From Paucidesulfovibrio longus DSM 6739 (GTDB lineage: Bacteria; Desulfobacterota; Desulfovibrionia; Desulfovibrionales; Desulfovibrionaceae), in NCBI RefSeq assembly GCF_000420485.1, contig NZ_ATVA01000013.1, positions 325,894 through 389,893 on the forward strand: a stretch of DNA of 64,000 bases, given 5' to 3'. Below the pieces are notes generated by a model, which did not search any database, was not told the origin of the DNA, and saw only the letters and a list, made by a program, of their open reading frames with translations. Shown here piece after piece: positions 7,794 to 15,959 of the stretch. Within the stretch, counting starts at the first letter, position 1. Each line of letters starts with the position of its first letter. Made by a program: the position numbers and the translations under genes.

Positions 7794-8894
7794 TCAGACC
7801 TCCACCGTCAGGACCAGGACGTCGTCCTCAGGAATGGAAAAACCGTAGATTTCCGCGACGATTCCCTCGGCCGCCTCTTTCAGGGGCAGGCTGCGGCCGC
7901 TTGAGAAGAGCTTGAGCAGATTCTCCTGCGCCAGGCTGACTCCCTTGGATTCCACAAGACCGTCGGTGTAGAGGACGAGACGGTCGCCCGCAGACACGGG
8001 AAGTTCCAGCTCTCCGAGTTCGATCTCGGAAAAGACGCCCATGATGTCGCCCTCGCCCTGGAGAAAGAATGGGGCGTCGTCGGCGGGCAGGATGACCGGA
8101 GCGGGATGCCCGGCAAGGGCGATGTCCAGCATTCCGCGGGCGCGGTCGAGCACCGCATAGGCGGCGGTGAGAAATTTTTCCGGAAGGGTGATGCCCCGGA
8201 GCACTTCGTTGATCTGGCGCAGGGTCTGGGCCGCCGAATATTCGGGGCGCGCGTTCTGCCGGAAAAGGGCCTTGAGGGAAGACGTCAGAAACGAAGCGCC
8301 CAGGTCGTGACCGCTGACATCCGCGACAAGATACCCGATGCGCCCCTCGCCGAGGTCCACCACGTCGTAAAAATCCCCCCCGGCTTCCTGCGTGGGGATG
8401 TAGGCCACGGAAAAATTGGCCTGGGGCAGTTCTTCCGGGCCCACCAGCATGGCCCGCTGGGCCTGCTTGACCTGGCCGAGCCGTTGCGACTGGCTTTCGA
8501 TGATCCGCTCCCGCTTGCGGGAAAAGCCGAGATGGCTTCGAATCCTGGCCAAGACCTCAGGTCCGTGAAACGGCTTGGCGATGTAGTCGACGGCCCCAAG
8601 GCTCAAGCCTTCAATTTTATTGTCGACCCGGTCGAGGCAGGACAGAAAGATCACGGGGATTCCCGATGTGGCTGGATTTTCTTGCAATATCCTGCATGTT
8701 TCCAGACCGGACTCCCCGGGCATCATGATATCGAGCAGAATCAGGTCCGGAGGTTGCCTGTCCACGGACTCGCGAGCCTCTTCCCCGCTGTTGGCGGAAA
8801 CGACATCGAAGCCCGCGCTCTTCAAAAGTCCTTGCAAAACAAGAATATTTACTGGCTCGTCGTCAACGACCAGAATGCGCTGCTTTGTCGGCAT
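7794..8894 (-). CDS. Response regulator with SpoIIE/RsbU-type PP2C phosphatase domain
   Basis: 366 residues. The receiver has DD at 11-12, D55 and K108. After a coiled linker (about 125-150) comes a PPM/SpoIIE phosphatase domain with metal-binding EAGGDFYD (170-177), VADVSGHDLG and the late LYTDGLVE. Such proteins dephosphorylate STAS anti-anti-sigma factors when their receiver is phosphorylated. The next gene encodes a matching HATPase-STAS fusion, which is the probable target. The ATG has GAGGAAG upstream. The regulated sigma factor, or other output, is not in the operon. Confidence 0.92.
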   Translation of the reverse strand: MPTKQRILVVDDEPVNILVLQGLLKSAGFDVVSANSGEEARESVDRQPPDLILLDIMMPGESGLETCRILQENPATSGIPVIFLSCLDRVDNKIEGLSLGAVDYIAKPFHGPEVLARIRSHLGFSRKRERIIESQSQRLGQVKQAQRAMLVGPEELPQANFSVAYIPTQEAGGDFYDVVDLGEGRIGYLVADVSGHDLGASFLTSSLKALFRQNARPEYSAAQTLRQINEVLRGITLPEKFLTAAYAVLDRARGMLDIALAGHPAPVILPADDAPFFLQGEGDIMGVFSEIELGELELPVSAGDRLVLYTDGLVESKGVSLAQENLLKLFSSGRSLPLKEAAEGIVAEIYGFSIPEDDVLVLTVEV

Positions 8895-9080
8895 TATTCT
8901 TCCTCATGCGCTCACAACGTACTAAAATCAGACTATTCTCCATCGCAGTTTTTGCACCAAAGGACAAGTCCGGCAGGACCGGGTTTGCGTCACATATTCA
9001 TAACAAAAAACTTGAGAATAATTATCAGATAGTTAGGAGGCCTCATTTATATCCCTGCGAAAACATGTCGGTTTCTTGAT

Positions 9081-9109
9081 TTGACAATCTGCCCGCTCAA
9101 ACATAGTCT
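9081..9109 (+). promoter_or_regulatory. Putative sigma-70 promoter before the RNA leader
   Basis: TTGACA at 9081-9086 is followed 17 bp later by TAGTCT (9104-9109). The predicted start near 9115 coincides with the beginning of the structured leader, which supports both calls. Confidence 0.55.
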
Positions 9110-9111
9110 CC

Positions 9112-9192
9112 ACATGTCAAAAGCTAAACCCGTCGCAAGGCGGGGACGGAAAGTCATGGGTCTCTTCCGAGATTGCCAGACCGCACAACCCA
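9112..9192 (+). ncRNA. GEMM-like riboswitch candidate (cyclic di-GMP-I class)
   Basis: The core reads GCTAAACC, then a CCCGTC-GCAA-GGCGGG hairpin with a GNRA tetraloop (9129-9144), then GACGGAAAGTCATGGG. This is followed by a second stem in which GGTCTC (9159-9164) pairs with GAGATT and the outer GTC with GAC. Order, tetraloop and the joining GACGxAAAG segment match the GEMM class. The closing P1 helix is weak and the usual GACGCAAAGC reads GACGGAAAGT, so the call is not certain. Ligand choice between cyclic di-GMP and cGAMP cannot be assigned. It would control the TPR gene 67 bp downstream. Confidence 0.55.
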
Positions 9193-9258
9193 GGCAAGGT
9201 TTCCGTTTCCCTGATCAATCATGATGAGCGGAAAGGTGGCCACTGGAGGACTTTGAAA

Positions 9259-10215
9259 ATGAGCAAGCCGAACGAAGCCGCGGAAGCCTGGGACGAGTAT
9301 GTGCGGACCAGCGGAATGCCGAAGTGCGCCTTTTCGACGCGAAAGATCATCAAGATAGGCACCGGGACCACCACCCAGAAGAAGGAATCCAAGATTCTCT
9401 GGATCGGCAAGCAGATTGGCGACGACCTTTTTGAAGTCCAGCGGGTCAACAATCACTTGGCCCCCTCCGGCGATGTCTCGGTTATTTCTTCTGCGCAGTT
9501 CTTCAAGGATTTCCACCCCGAGGTGGACATCTTCAACACGAAGATCATGCCGGTTCTGCGCAAGATACAAACCGCCGTGGAACGCGGCGACAGCCATCGT
9601 CAGCGCGGAGAACCCTATTCCGCCGAGTTCGAATACAACATCGCGCTGGACCTCGACGAGAAGTGCGTTCGCGCGCTTTTCGGCCTGGGGCTCGTGTATC
9701 TCGCGCGCAACGAGACGGACAAGGCGCGCCTCGTGTTTACGGAACTCGTGGCCATCAATGCCGCCTTCGCCCCGGAACACAAGCACCTCTTCAACGAATT
9801 CGGAATCCAGATGCGCAAGAAGGGCATGTTCGACGAAGCATTGGCCTACTTCCAACGCGGGCTGGAATTCGATTCCACGGATGAGAACCTTTATTTCAAC
9901 CTCGCACGGGCAAGCTTCGAAAAGGGCGACTACCAGGCCTGCGTGTCCAACCTCGCCGCCAGCCTGGACCTGAACGCGTCTGCGGAAGAAGCACGCGAAT
10001 TTGCCCGCTACCTCGTCATCCATGTGGAAAAGATCATGCAGGAAGCCCAGTTGGACCGCTCGGAACTGGCTGCCCCCCTGCTCAAGGCCGTCTCCGAAAT
10101 CGGCAAGGTCGTGGAGCGCCCCGTGCAAAAGCAAAAGCAGGAGCGGAGCCGTTCCCGCGGGGAAAAGCTGCTCCACTACGACCGCCGTACCGGCCACGTG
10201 GACGTCATCAACTGA
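9259..10215 (+). CDS. Tetratricopeptide repeat protein
   Basis: 318 residues, soluble. An N-terminal domain of unknown fold (1-105: FSTRKIIKIGTGTTTQKK and a beta-rich stretch) is followed by about three TPR units (115-245; for example YSAEFEYNIALDLDEKCVRALFGLG cut at its A/G positions) and a basic tail. TPRs are protein-docking modules; no catalytic motif is seen. A TTG two codons upstream is possible, but the ATG at 9259 has GGAGGA 7 bp before it. The riboswitch-like leader suggests second-messenger control, possibly with the neighbouring signalling genes. Partner unknown. Confidence 0.85.
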   Translation: MSKPNEAAEAWDEYVRTSGMPKCAFSTRKIIKIGTGTTTQKKESKILWIGKQIGDDLFEVQRVNNHLAPSGDVSVISSAQFFKDFHPEVDIFNTKIMPVLRKIQTAVERGDSHRQRGEPYSAEFEYNIALDLDEKCVRALFGLGLVYLARNETDKARLVFTELVAINAAFAPEHKHLFNEFGIQMRKKGMFDEALAYFQRGLEFDSTDENLYFNLARASFEKGDYQACVSNLAASLDLNASAEEAREFARYLVIHVEKIMQEAQLDRSELAAPLLKAVSEIGKVVERPVQKQKQERSRSRGEKLLHYDRRTGHVDVIN

Positions 10216-10276
10216 ATCCGGCACTTGCGTTTGCATGTTCTGAACTGTATCGGTGTTTCGGGAGCACCGAGAGTAC

Positions 10277-10870
10277 ATGCAATTGAAAGTCATCATATCC
10301 GGAACGTTCCACGCGATCGCCCTGCTGCACCTGACCCGCCCCGCCATCAAAAGGCTTCAACAGCAACGCGGCGAGAGCTGGCGGACCCACCTCGGTCTCA
10401 TGGCGGTCGGTCCCAACCGCAAAAGGCTGCTGCGCGATTTCCTCCAAGACGGCGGCTACACCCCCAAGGTCAACGTCCTGCGACAAGGCATGCACTTGCA
10501 GGCCAAGCATTTCGGCATTGAAATCCTGGCCAACGACTGCGAGGAGTCGCCCGAACAGATCAATTCGAAACAGGCTGAAATCCAACTGCTTCCCTTGCTC
10601 AAGGGATTCGGCGAGGACGATCTGCTCGGCGTCTTCCAGCTCCAGGCGGACGCCTCCCTGACTTGCGCATGGGAGATCGATACTCCCTTTTCCGGAGAAT
10701 CGCTCCAGCTCCAGCTTGAAAATTTCGGCCGCGTCCTCAACGTGGAGGAACGCTACGACATCATCCACGGCCTTACATATGCGGACGCCCAGCCTGCGAC
10801 CCGGCAGCTCGAAAACTTCGGCAAGTCGCGCATGCTGAAACATATCTTCCATGTCCCCCGCTCTTCCTGA
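10277..10870 (+). CDS. Conserved hypothetical protein
   Basis: 197 residues with no signal peptide or membrane segment. I do not recognise the family. It is an alpha/beta protein beginning MQLKVIISGTFHAI, with acidic central and basic C-terminal parts. The antisense frame is also open, but the plus frame has more natural composition and a GAGAG before the ATG. A GTG start at 10253 would add eight residues but lacks a ribosome binding site. It follows the TPR gene by 61 bp on the same strand and may share its transcript. A TCGGTG...CACCGA hairpin sits between them (about 10248-10270). Confidence 0.65.
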   Translation: MQLKVIISGTFHAIALLHLTRPAIKRLQQQRGESWRTHLGLMAVGPNRKRLLRDFLQDGGYTPKVNVLRQGMHLQAKHFGIEILANDCEESPEQINSKQAEIQLLPLLKGFGEDDLLGVFQLQADASLTCAWEIDTPFSGESLQLQLENFGRVLNVEERYDIIHGLTYADAQPATRQLENFGKSRMLKHIFHVPRSS

Positions 10871-10965
10871 GCCGCCTTCACGTTCTCGACTTTTCGCTTG
10901 ATTCGCGTATAGATACTATTACCCGCCAATTCTCCACCATCCCAGCGGGCAAAGGGAGGAACGCC

Positions 10966-13560
10966 GTGCCTTGTGCCGGTCATTTGGCATCACGGTCCGC
11001 GCAAACGCCGCAACGATGCTCTGCGGCCAGCCGCCAGCGAGCCTTCATGCTCATGCTGTGGGCCGGGATGTGCATTGCTCTTGTCCTGCCCTGCCTCCTT
11101 CCTCCGGACGCCGCCGCGAAACCGCAACGGACCTACCTTTTCCGGGGCGACGAAGATTACCCTCCCTATGAATACATGCAGAACGGAGTTCCCACGGGAT
11201 TCAACGTGGAACTGCTGCAGACGGTCGCCAGGATCATGAACCTGGACATCCGCATCGAGCTCGGCCCCTGGAGCGAGGTCCGCAGCCAGCTTGAAGCTGG
11301 GAAAATCGACGGCATGACCGGAATGTACTATTCGCCGGAGCGCGACCAAAACATTGATTTTTCTCCGCCGTTCATCCGCACCTACCACTCCATCTTCACC
11401 CGCTCGGAATCGGGATTAAGCGACCTGGACAGCCTCGTCGGCAAAGACATCCTGGTGCAGCGCGGCGACATCATGCACGATTTCGCCCTGAAGCGGTTCC
11501 CGAACTCCAACGTCGTGGCCGTGGAAACCCAGGCCGAAGCCATGCGGCTGCTGACCATGGGCTACTTCGACGCCGCGCTGCTGGCGACGATCCAGGGCCT
11601 CTACAATGTGGAGAAGCTCGGACTGGAAAACATCATCACGGTGGGAAGTCCGATCGAGCCGCGCGACTACTGTTTCGCAGTGCCCGAGGGGAGAGACGAG
11701 CTGCTTTCCAGCCTGAGCGAGGGGCTGGCCATCGCCCGGCAGACCGGAGCCTACAGAAAGCTCTACGACAAATGGTTCGGACGCTTCAATCCTCCGTCCT
11801 TCATCGAGAAATGGGGCGATGAAATCCTCGTCGCCCTGGCCGTCTGCCTTGGTTTCCTCGCCTGGGCCCTGGCCTGGAGCTGGTTCCTGCGCCGCACCGT
11901 GGACGAGCGGACCTCCGAATTGAGGCATGAGCTCGCAGAGCGGGAGACGGTCGAAAACGCATTGGAGAAAAGCGAACAGCGCTACAGAAGACTCGTGGAA
12001 AACGCGGGCGACGCCTTCTTCCTGCTGGACGGGAGCGGCATCATTCGCGACGTGAACCAGACGGCGTGCGACAGCCTGGGCTACGACCGCTCCGAACTCA
12101 TCGGGCATACGGCCTCGCAAATCGCGCCGGATTACCAGGCTGCCCGGAACGATCGCCTCTTCGAGCAACTTCGCGTCAAGCCGGCCACCTTCCGGACGCG
12201 GCTCCTTTGCAAGGACAAACGCACCCTGCCCGTCGAAGTCCGGCTCGCGGCCTTTTCCGAGGGGAATCAGCGCTACTTTTTCGGAATCGTCCGGGACATC
12301 ACGTCCAGACTTCAGATGGAATCGGACCTGGTCCGGGCCAAGGAGGAAGCCGAAAACGCGGACCAGGCCAAGAGCCGCTTTCTCGCCAACATGAGCCACG
12401 AAATCCGTACGCCCCTGAACGGGATGCTCGGCATGCTCCAGCTCATGGAGGACACCTCCCTGACCAAGGAACAGCGGCTCTACGCGCACGAGGCCATCCA
12501 ATCCTGCAATCGGCTGACGCAACTGCTCGGCGACATTCTCGACATCTCGCGCATCGAGTCCAAAAAGATGCAGATCCGCAACGAGCCCTTCAGCCTCGCC
12601 GAGGAATTCAAAACCCTCTCCACGCTGTTCGAGCCATCGGCCCGGCAAAAGGGACTCCGGCTGATTTTCCACATTGATCCGGAAATTCCCCCCGCGCTCA
12701 TGGGCGACCCGTCGAGATTGCAGCAGATATTCAGCAATCTGATCGGGAACGCCCTGAAATACACCGACGCCGGCACCGTCTCCGTGCAGGCGACGCTGGC
12801 GGGAAGCGAACAAGGGAAGGCCTGCGACATCCTCTTCACCGTGGAGGACACCGGAACGGGCATCGGGCAGGATGCCCTGCAACACCTTTTCGAACCGTTC
12901 ATGCAGGAGGACAACAGCTATACCCGGCGCTACCAGGGAGCGGGACTCGGTCTTTCCATCGTCAAGCGGCTTGTGGACCTCATGCAGGGAAGCGTGGACG
13001 TGGAAAGCACGCCGGGAAAGGGATCGAAATTTTCCGTCCGACTGCCCTTGGCCGTCAGCGAAACGGGCATAAAACCAACCGCCCCGGACAAAACGGATTC
13101 GGCAGGCCTGGACATGGAGGGGCTGCGAGTTCTCGTGGCCGAAGACGACCGCGTCAACCTGCTTTCCATCACCCGCTTTCTGGAAAAACACGGCATGATC
13201 GTCACAAGCGCAGGTAACGGCGAAGAGGCCCTGGAACTCCTGCGCAACAATCGTTTCGACATCGTCTTCATGGACATTCAGATGCCGGTTCTGGACGGTC
13301 TCGAAGCCACCATAAGAATCCGCACGCTCCCGGAGTTCAAGGAGGTGGCCGACATTCCCATCATCGCCCTGACAGCCTACGCCCTGCGGGGGGACAGGGA
13401 AGAATTCCTGGCGCAGGGCATGAGCGGATATCTTTCCAAGCCGGTGGAATTGGACGCCCTCGCCAAGCTGCTTTCCGGCATTTTTGCGGAAACCGCCCTT
13501 GCCAAACGGAAACAGGACGGTCAACCGCGCAAGGATGATTCTCCCGCATCCCCGGCATGA
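10966..13560 (+). CDS. Hybrid histidine kinase with periplasmic solute-binding sensor domain
   Basis: 864 residues. An N-terminal signal/membrane segment (27-50) is followed by a family-3 extracellular solute-binding domain (55-275), a transmembrane helix (287-308), PAS (335-450), HisKA with H478 in NMSHEIRTPLNG, HATPase, and a C-terminal receiver with phospho-acceptor D770. The periplasmic domain resembles amino-acid binding proteins and probably senses a small solute directly. GTG start chosen for the GGGAGGA 7 bp upstream. No cognate output regulator is adjacent; it may pass phosphate to an Hpt protein, of which one is encoded at 5934-7052. Confidence 0.92.
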   Translation: MPCAGHLASRSAQTPQRCSAASRQRAFMLMLWAGMCIALVLPCLLPPDAAAKPQRTYLFRGDEDYPPYEYMQNGVPTGFNVELLQTVARIMNLDIRIELGPWSEVRSQLEAGKIDGMTGMYYSPERDQNIDFSPPFIRTYHSIFTRSESGLSDLDSLVGKDILVQRGDIMHDFALKRFPNSNVVAVETQAEAMRLLTMGYFDAALLATIQGLYNVEKLGLENIITVGSPIEPRDYCFAVPEGRDELLSSLSEGLAIARQTGAYRKLYDKWFGRFNPPSFIEKWGDEILVALAVCLGFLAWALAWSWFLRRTVDERTSELRHELAERETVENALEKSEQRYRRLVENAGDAFFLLDGSGIIRDVNQTACDSLGYDRSELIGHTASQIAPDYQAARNDRLFEQLRVKPATFRTRLLCKDKRTLPVEVRLAAFSEGNQRYFFGIVRDITSRLQMESDLVRAKEEAENADQAKSRFLANMSHEIRTPLNGMLGMLQLMEDTSLTKEQRLYAHEAIQSCNRLTQLLGDILDISRIESKKMQIRNEPFSLAEEFKTLSTLFEPSARQKGLRLIFHIDPEIPPALMGDPSRLQQIFSNLIGNALKYTDAGTVSVQATLAGSEQGKACDILFTVEDTGTGIGQDALQHLFEPFMQEDNSYTRRYQGAGLGLSIVKRLVDLMQGSVDVESTPGKGSKFSVRLPLAVSETGIKPTAPDKTDSAGLDMEGLRVLVAEDDRVNLLSITRFLEKHGMIVTSAGNGEEALELLRNNRFDIVFMDIQMPVLDGLEATIRIRTLPEFKEVADIPIIALTAYALRGDREEFLAQGMSGYLSKPVELDALAKLLSGIFAETALAKRKQDGQPRKDDSPASPA

Positions 13561-13820
13561 AGAAAAGAGTCCTCCTTTGCCGCGGCGCGGTTCCACGCCT
13601 CCAGTCCGGAAAGCGCGGAAATAGCCGGACGGGAAGCAGCGCCGGAGAATCCCACGCTCCGGGCTCACGACCAAAACGGCTTGCGCCGAGCAACATGGGC
13701 AGCTAGACTTTTGCGTGCGGTTTCCAGCCGGGAAGCAACCGAAGTGCCGCGGAAGCAGCGGAGAGAAGGATACGGGATGAGGATCAAAGGACAGAAAAAA
13801 CGTTACGAGGATTACGGGAC
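13561..13820. other. Intergenic region without recognised feature
   Basis: About 260 bp between the hybrid kinase and the tRNA-Lys terminator. No supported coding frame, no clear terminator for the kinase and no RNA motif were seen. Long frames here are antisense extensions of shadow ORFs. Confidence 0.6.
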
Positions 13821-13857
13821 AAAGAAAGAGGGAGTCGACCTTTCGATCAACTCCCTC
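13821..13857 (-). terminator. Terminator of the tRNA-Lys transcript
   Basis: On the minus strand GAGGGAGT pairs with ACTCCCTC and is followed by TTTCTTT. It lies 8 bp after the CCA end of the tRNA. Confidence 0.88.
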
Positions 13858-13865
13858 TGTGTTCT

Positions 13866-13941
13866 TGGTGGGTCACCAAGGAATCGAACCTTGAACCTCC
13901 GGATTAAGAGTCCGCTGCTCTGCCAATTGAGCTAGTGACCC
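13866..13941 (-). tRNA. tRNA-Lys (anticodon CTT)
   Basis: A full cloverleaf on the minus strand: acceptor GGGTCAC/GTGACCC, D-arm with TAGCTC and GAGC, anticodon stem GCGGA/TCCGG around CTCTTAA (anticodon CTT), T-arm AAGGTTCGATTCCTT, discriminator A and an encoded CCA (13868-13866). It has its own promoter and terminator. Confidence 0.96.
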
Positions 13942-13974
13942 GAAGCGCGGTGCGTTTCGCCCCGACGGGAGAGG

Positions 13975-14003
13975 TATCTATCCAGCAGGGTCTGAATTGT
14001 CAA
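13975..14003 (-). promoter_or_regulatory. Promoter of tRNA-Lys
   Basis: On the minus strand a perfect TTGACA (14003-13998) and TAGATA (13980-13975) are separated by 17 bp. Transcription would start about 27 bp before the mature tRNA 5' end. Confidence 0.8.
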
Positions 14004-14036
14004 CCACAAATGTCACCTTTTTTCACGATTAATATT

Positions 14037-15902
14037 ATGATTAAAAAACAAATAGTTACAGCGGCACTTATTCTCCTCGCCTGCTTCGCCGCACTGCCTG
14101 CGCAAGCCCAATTCATAGCGCCGGACGAACCCTTCGATATATCCTTCGACGTATATCGACTGTCCCCGACGCCGGGAGTGAACGAAAAAGACGCTCTTCT
14201 GGTCGTGCTCACCCTGGCGCCGAAAGATGGCTGGTACGCCTATGCGGCGGACCACCCCGGTCCCGTGGGCAGGCCCCCCGTGATCAAGGCCGAAGTCATT
14301 CCGGGCGGCGAAGCCGTGGTGCCGTATTTCCCTCCGGGAACCGACAAGCCCGATCCTTTTGACCCGACGCGGACCATGCGCGTCTACACCGGTCCCACGC
14401 CCCTGTTCCTCCCGCTGCCCTCCGGACTTGTCGCCCCGGCAAGACTGAAGCTTCGGCTCGGCTTGGCCCTCTGCCTGGACAACAAATGCCGCGAGACCTC
14501 GGTGGAGCTGGTCTATCCGTTCACGATCTCGGACCCGGCGACGCTGCCCGCCGCCGAGGATCAATCCTGGTGGCCCGACTTCATGGCCGCCGTGAAGCTC
14601 GGACCCCAGGTGCCGGGAAGAATGGCGCAGCCGACCTTCCAGCCAGCCTTTACCCCGGCGCAGACCGCTCCCGAAGGCTGGGATTTCTCGCCCCGCGCAG
14701 CCTCGCCCGGCATGGAGGTCACTGGTCTGCTGACGGCGATTCTTTTCGGTCTGCTCGCAGGGCTGATACTCAACGCCATGCCCTGCGTGCTGCCGGTTGT
14801 CAGCCTCAAGCTTTCAGGCCTTTTGACCGGGGGAGGCCTCTCCGCCCCGGAAAAGAGGCGTGCCTTCCGTGAACACAACATCTTCTTCAGCCTGGGGATT
14901 CTGAGCTGGTTCGGCTTTCTCGCCATCCTGCTGGCCGCGTCCGGCATGGCCTGGGGCGAAATCTTCCAAACCCCGCTGCTGGTCGCGCTGCTCGCCGCCC
15001 TGGTCCTGGCCATGGCCCTGAGCCTCTTCGGCGTCTTCAACCTCCCGGTGATCGACCTCAAGCTGGACACCAAGACCAAAAATCCCGCGGCCCAGGCGTT
15101 CTTCACGGGCGTTCTGGCCACCCTGCTCGCTACGCCTTGCAGCGGTCCGTTTCTGGGCGGGGTGCTCGGCTGGGCGCTGCTGCGTCCCGCCTACGAAGTG
15201 GCCCTGGTCTTCCTGGCCGTGGGGCTGGGCATGAGCCTGCCGTATCTCGCCATGGCCGCGTTGCCCGGCCTTTCGCGCCACTTCCCCAGGCCCGGCGCCT
15301 GGACCTTGTATGTGGAACGCGCCGCAGGATTCTTTCTGCTCGCCACGGCGGGCTATCTTGTCAACATTCTGCCGGATGCGTATCTTTCAAGAGCGCTCGC
15401 GCTGCTCTGGACCATCGCACTGGCTTGCTGGTTCTGGGGGCTGGCCGGACCGGAAGCCTCGGATCGCAAACGGATTGTCATGCGCCTTTTGGCGCTGGTT
15501 CTGGTCGCGGGTGCGCTGCTCTGGCTTCTGCTGCCGCGCAGCGCGGGATTCGCCTGGGAAGAGTTTCGCGCGGACAGGCTGCGCGACAGGATCGGCCAGG
15601 ATCTCATCGTTGCCGACTTCACGGCCGACTGGTGCCCCACCTGCAAATTCCTGGAGCAGACGGTGCTCGCGGACAAGAACGTGCGCGACTGGGCGAGCCG
15701 ACACGACGCCGTGTTCGTGCGGGTGGACCTCACGGACGACGATCCCGAGGCAGAAGCGCTTTTGCGGGCTCTGGGAAGCCGCTCCATCCCGCTTCTGGCG
15801 ATCTTCCCCAGAGGCGAGGACGCGAAGAGGCCCATCGTGCTGCGCGACCTCTTCAGCGCCCGCCAGGTGGAGGCAGCCCTTGTCCAGGCCGGAGCACGCT
15901 GA
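14037..15902 (+). CDS. DsbD-like thiol:disulfide interchange protein
   Basis: 621 residues. Signal peptide (1-24), then an N-terminal DsbD-type periplasmic domain (25-220). A membrane domain of about eight helices carries the paired cysteine motifs NAMPCVLPVVS and LATPCSGPF, and a C-terminal thioredoxin-like domain has the active site DWCPTC. The family moves reducing equivalents from cytoplasmic thioredoxin across the membrane to periplasmic proteins, for example for cytochrome c maturation, which matters for a multiheme-cytochrome organism. The ATG at 14037 begins the signal peptide; an in-frame ATG at 14010 and an upstream GTG are possible, and none has a clear ribosome binding site. Confidence 0.88.
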   Translation: MIKKQIVTAALILLACFAALPAQAQFIAPDEPFDISFDVYRLSPTPGVNEKDALLVVLTLAPKDGWYAYAADHPGPVGRPPVIKAEVIPGGEAVVPYFPPGTDKPDPFDPTRTMRVYTGPTPLFLPLPSGLVAPARLKLRLGLALCLDNKCRETSVELVYPFTISDPATLPAAEDQSWWPDFMAAVKLGPQVPGRMAQPTFQPAFTPAQTAPEGWDFSPRAASPGMEVTGLLTAILFGLLAGLILNAMPCVLPVVSLKLSGLLTGGGLSAPEKRRAFREHNIFFSLGILSWFGFLAILLAASGMAWGEIFQTPLLVALLAALVLAMALSLFGVFNLPVIDLKLDTKTKNPAAQAFFTGVLATLLATPCSGPFLGGVLGWALLRPAYEVALVFLAVGLGMSLPYLAMAALPGLSRHFPRPGAWTLYVERAAGFFLLATAGYLVNILPDAYLSRALALLWTIALACWFWGLAGPEASDRKRIVMRLLALVLVAGALLWLLLPRSAGFAWEEFRADRLRDRIGQDLIVADFTADWCPTCKFLEQTVLADKNVRDWASRHDAVFVRVDLTDDDPEAEALLRALGSRSIPLLAIFPRGEDAKRPIVLRDLFSARQVEAALVQAGAR

Positions 15903-15959
15903 CCACAACCCAACATTTCAAAACCAATCGGCGGCCTTATCGCCGCGAGGAGAAAACAT

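Larger units (their letters stand above)
8895..9258. other. Divergent intergenic region with promoter and RNA leader
   Basis: 364 bp without a protein gene. The left part should hold the promoter of the minus-strand phosphatase operon; only weak candidates are seen, plus an AT-rich GAATAATTATC patch near 9015. The right part holds a sigma-70-like promoter and a structured RNA leader for the TPR gene, listed separately. Confidence 0.7.

Noticed and set aside
8942-8960. Possible sigma-54 element (TTGG-N11-TGC) on the minus strand before the phosphatase operon
   Set aside because: Spacing of GG and GC is right, but both halves match the consensus only partly; not enough to call.
10208-10852. 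214-codon minus-strand frame opposite the hypothetical gene at 10277
   Set aside because: No ribosome binding site or motif; the plus frame fits the transcription direction of its neighbours. Not fully excluded.
11416-13674. 752-codon frame antisense to the hybrid kinase
   Set aside because: The plus-strand kinase has all expected domains; the antisense frame has no recognisable feature.
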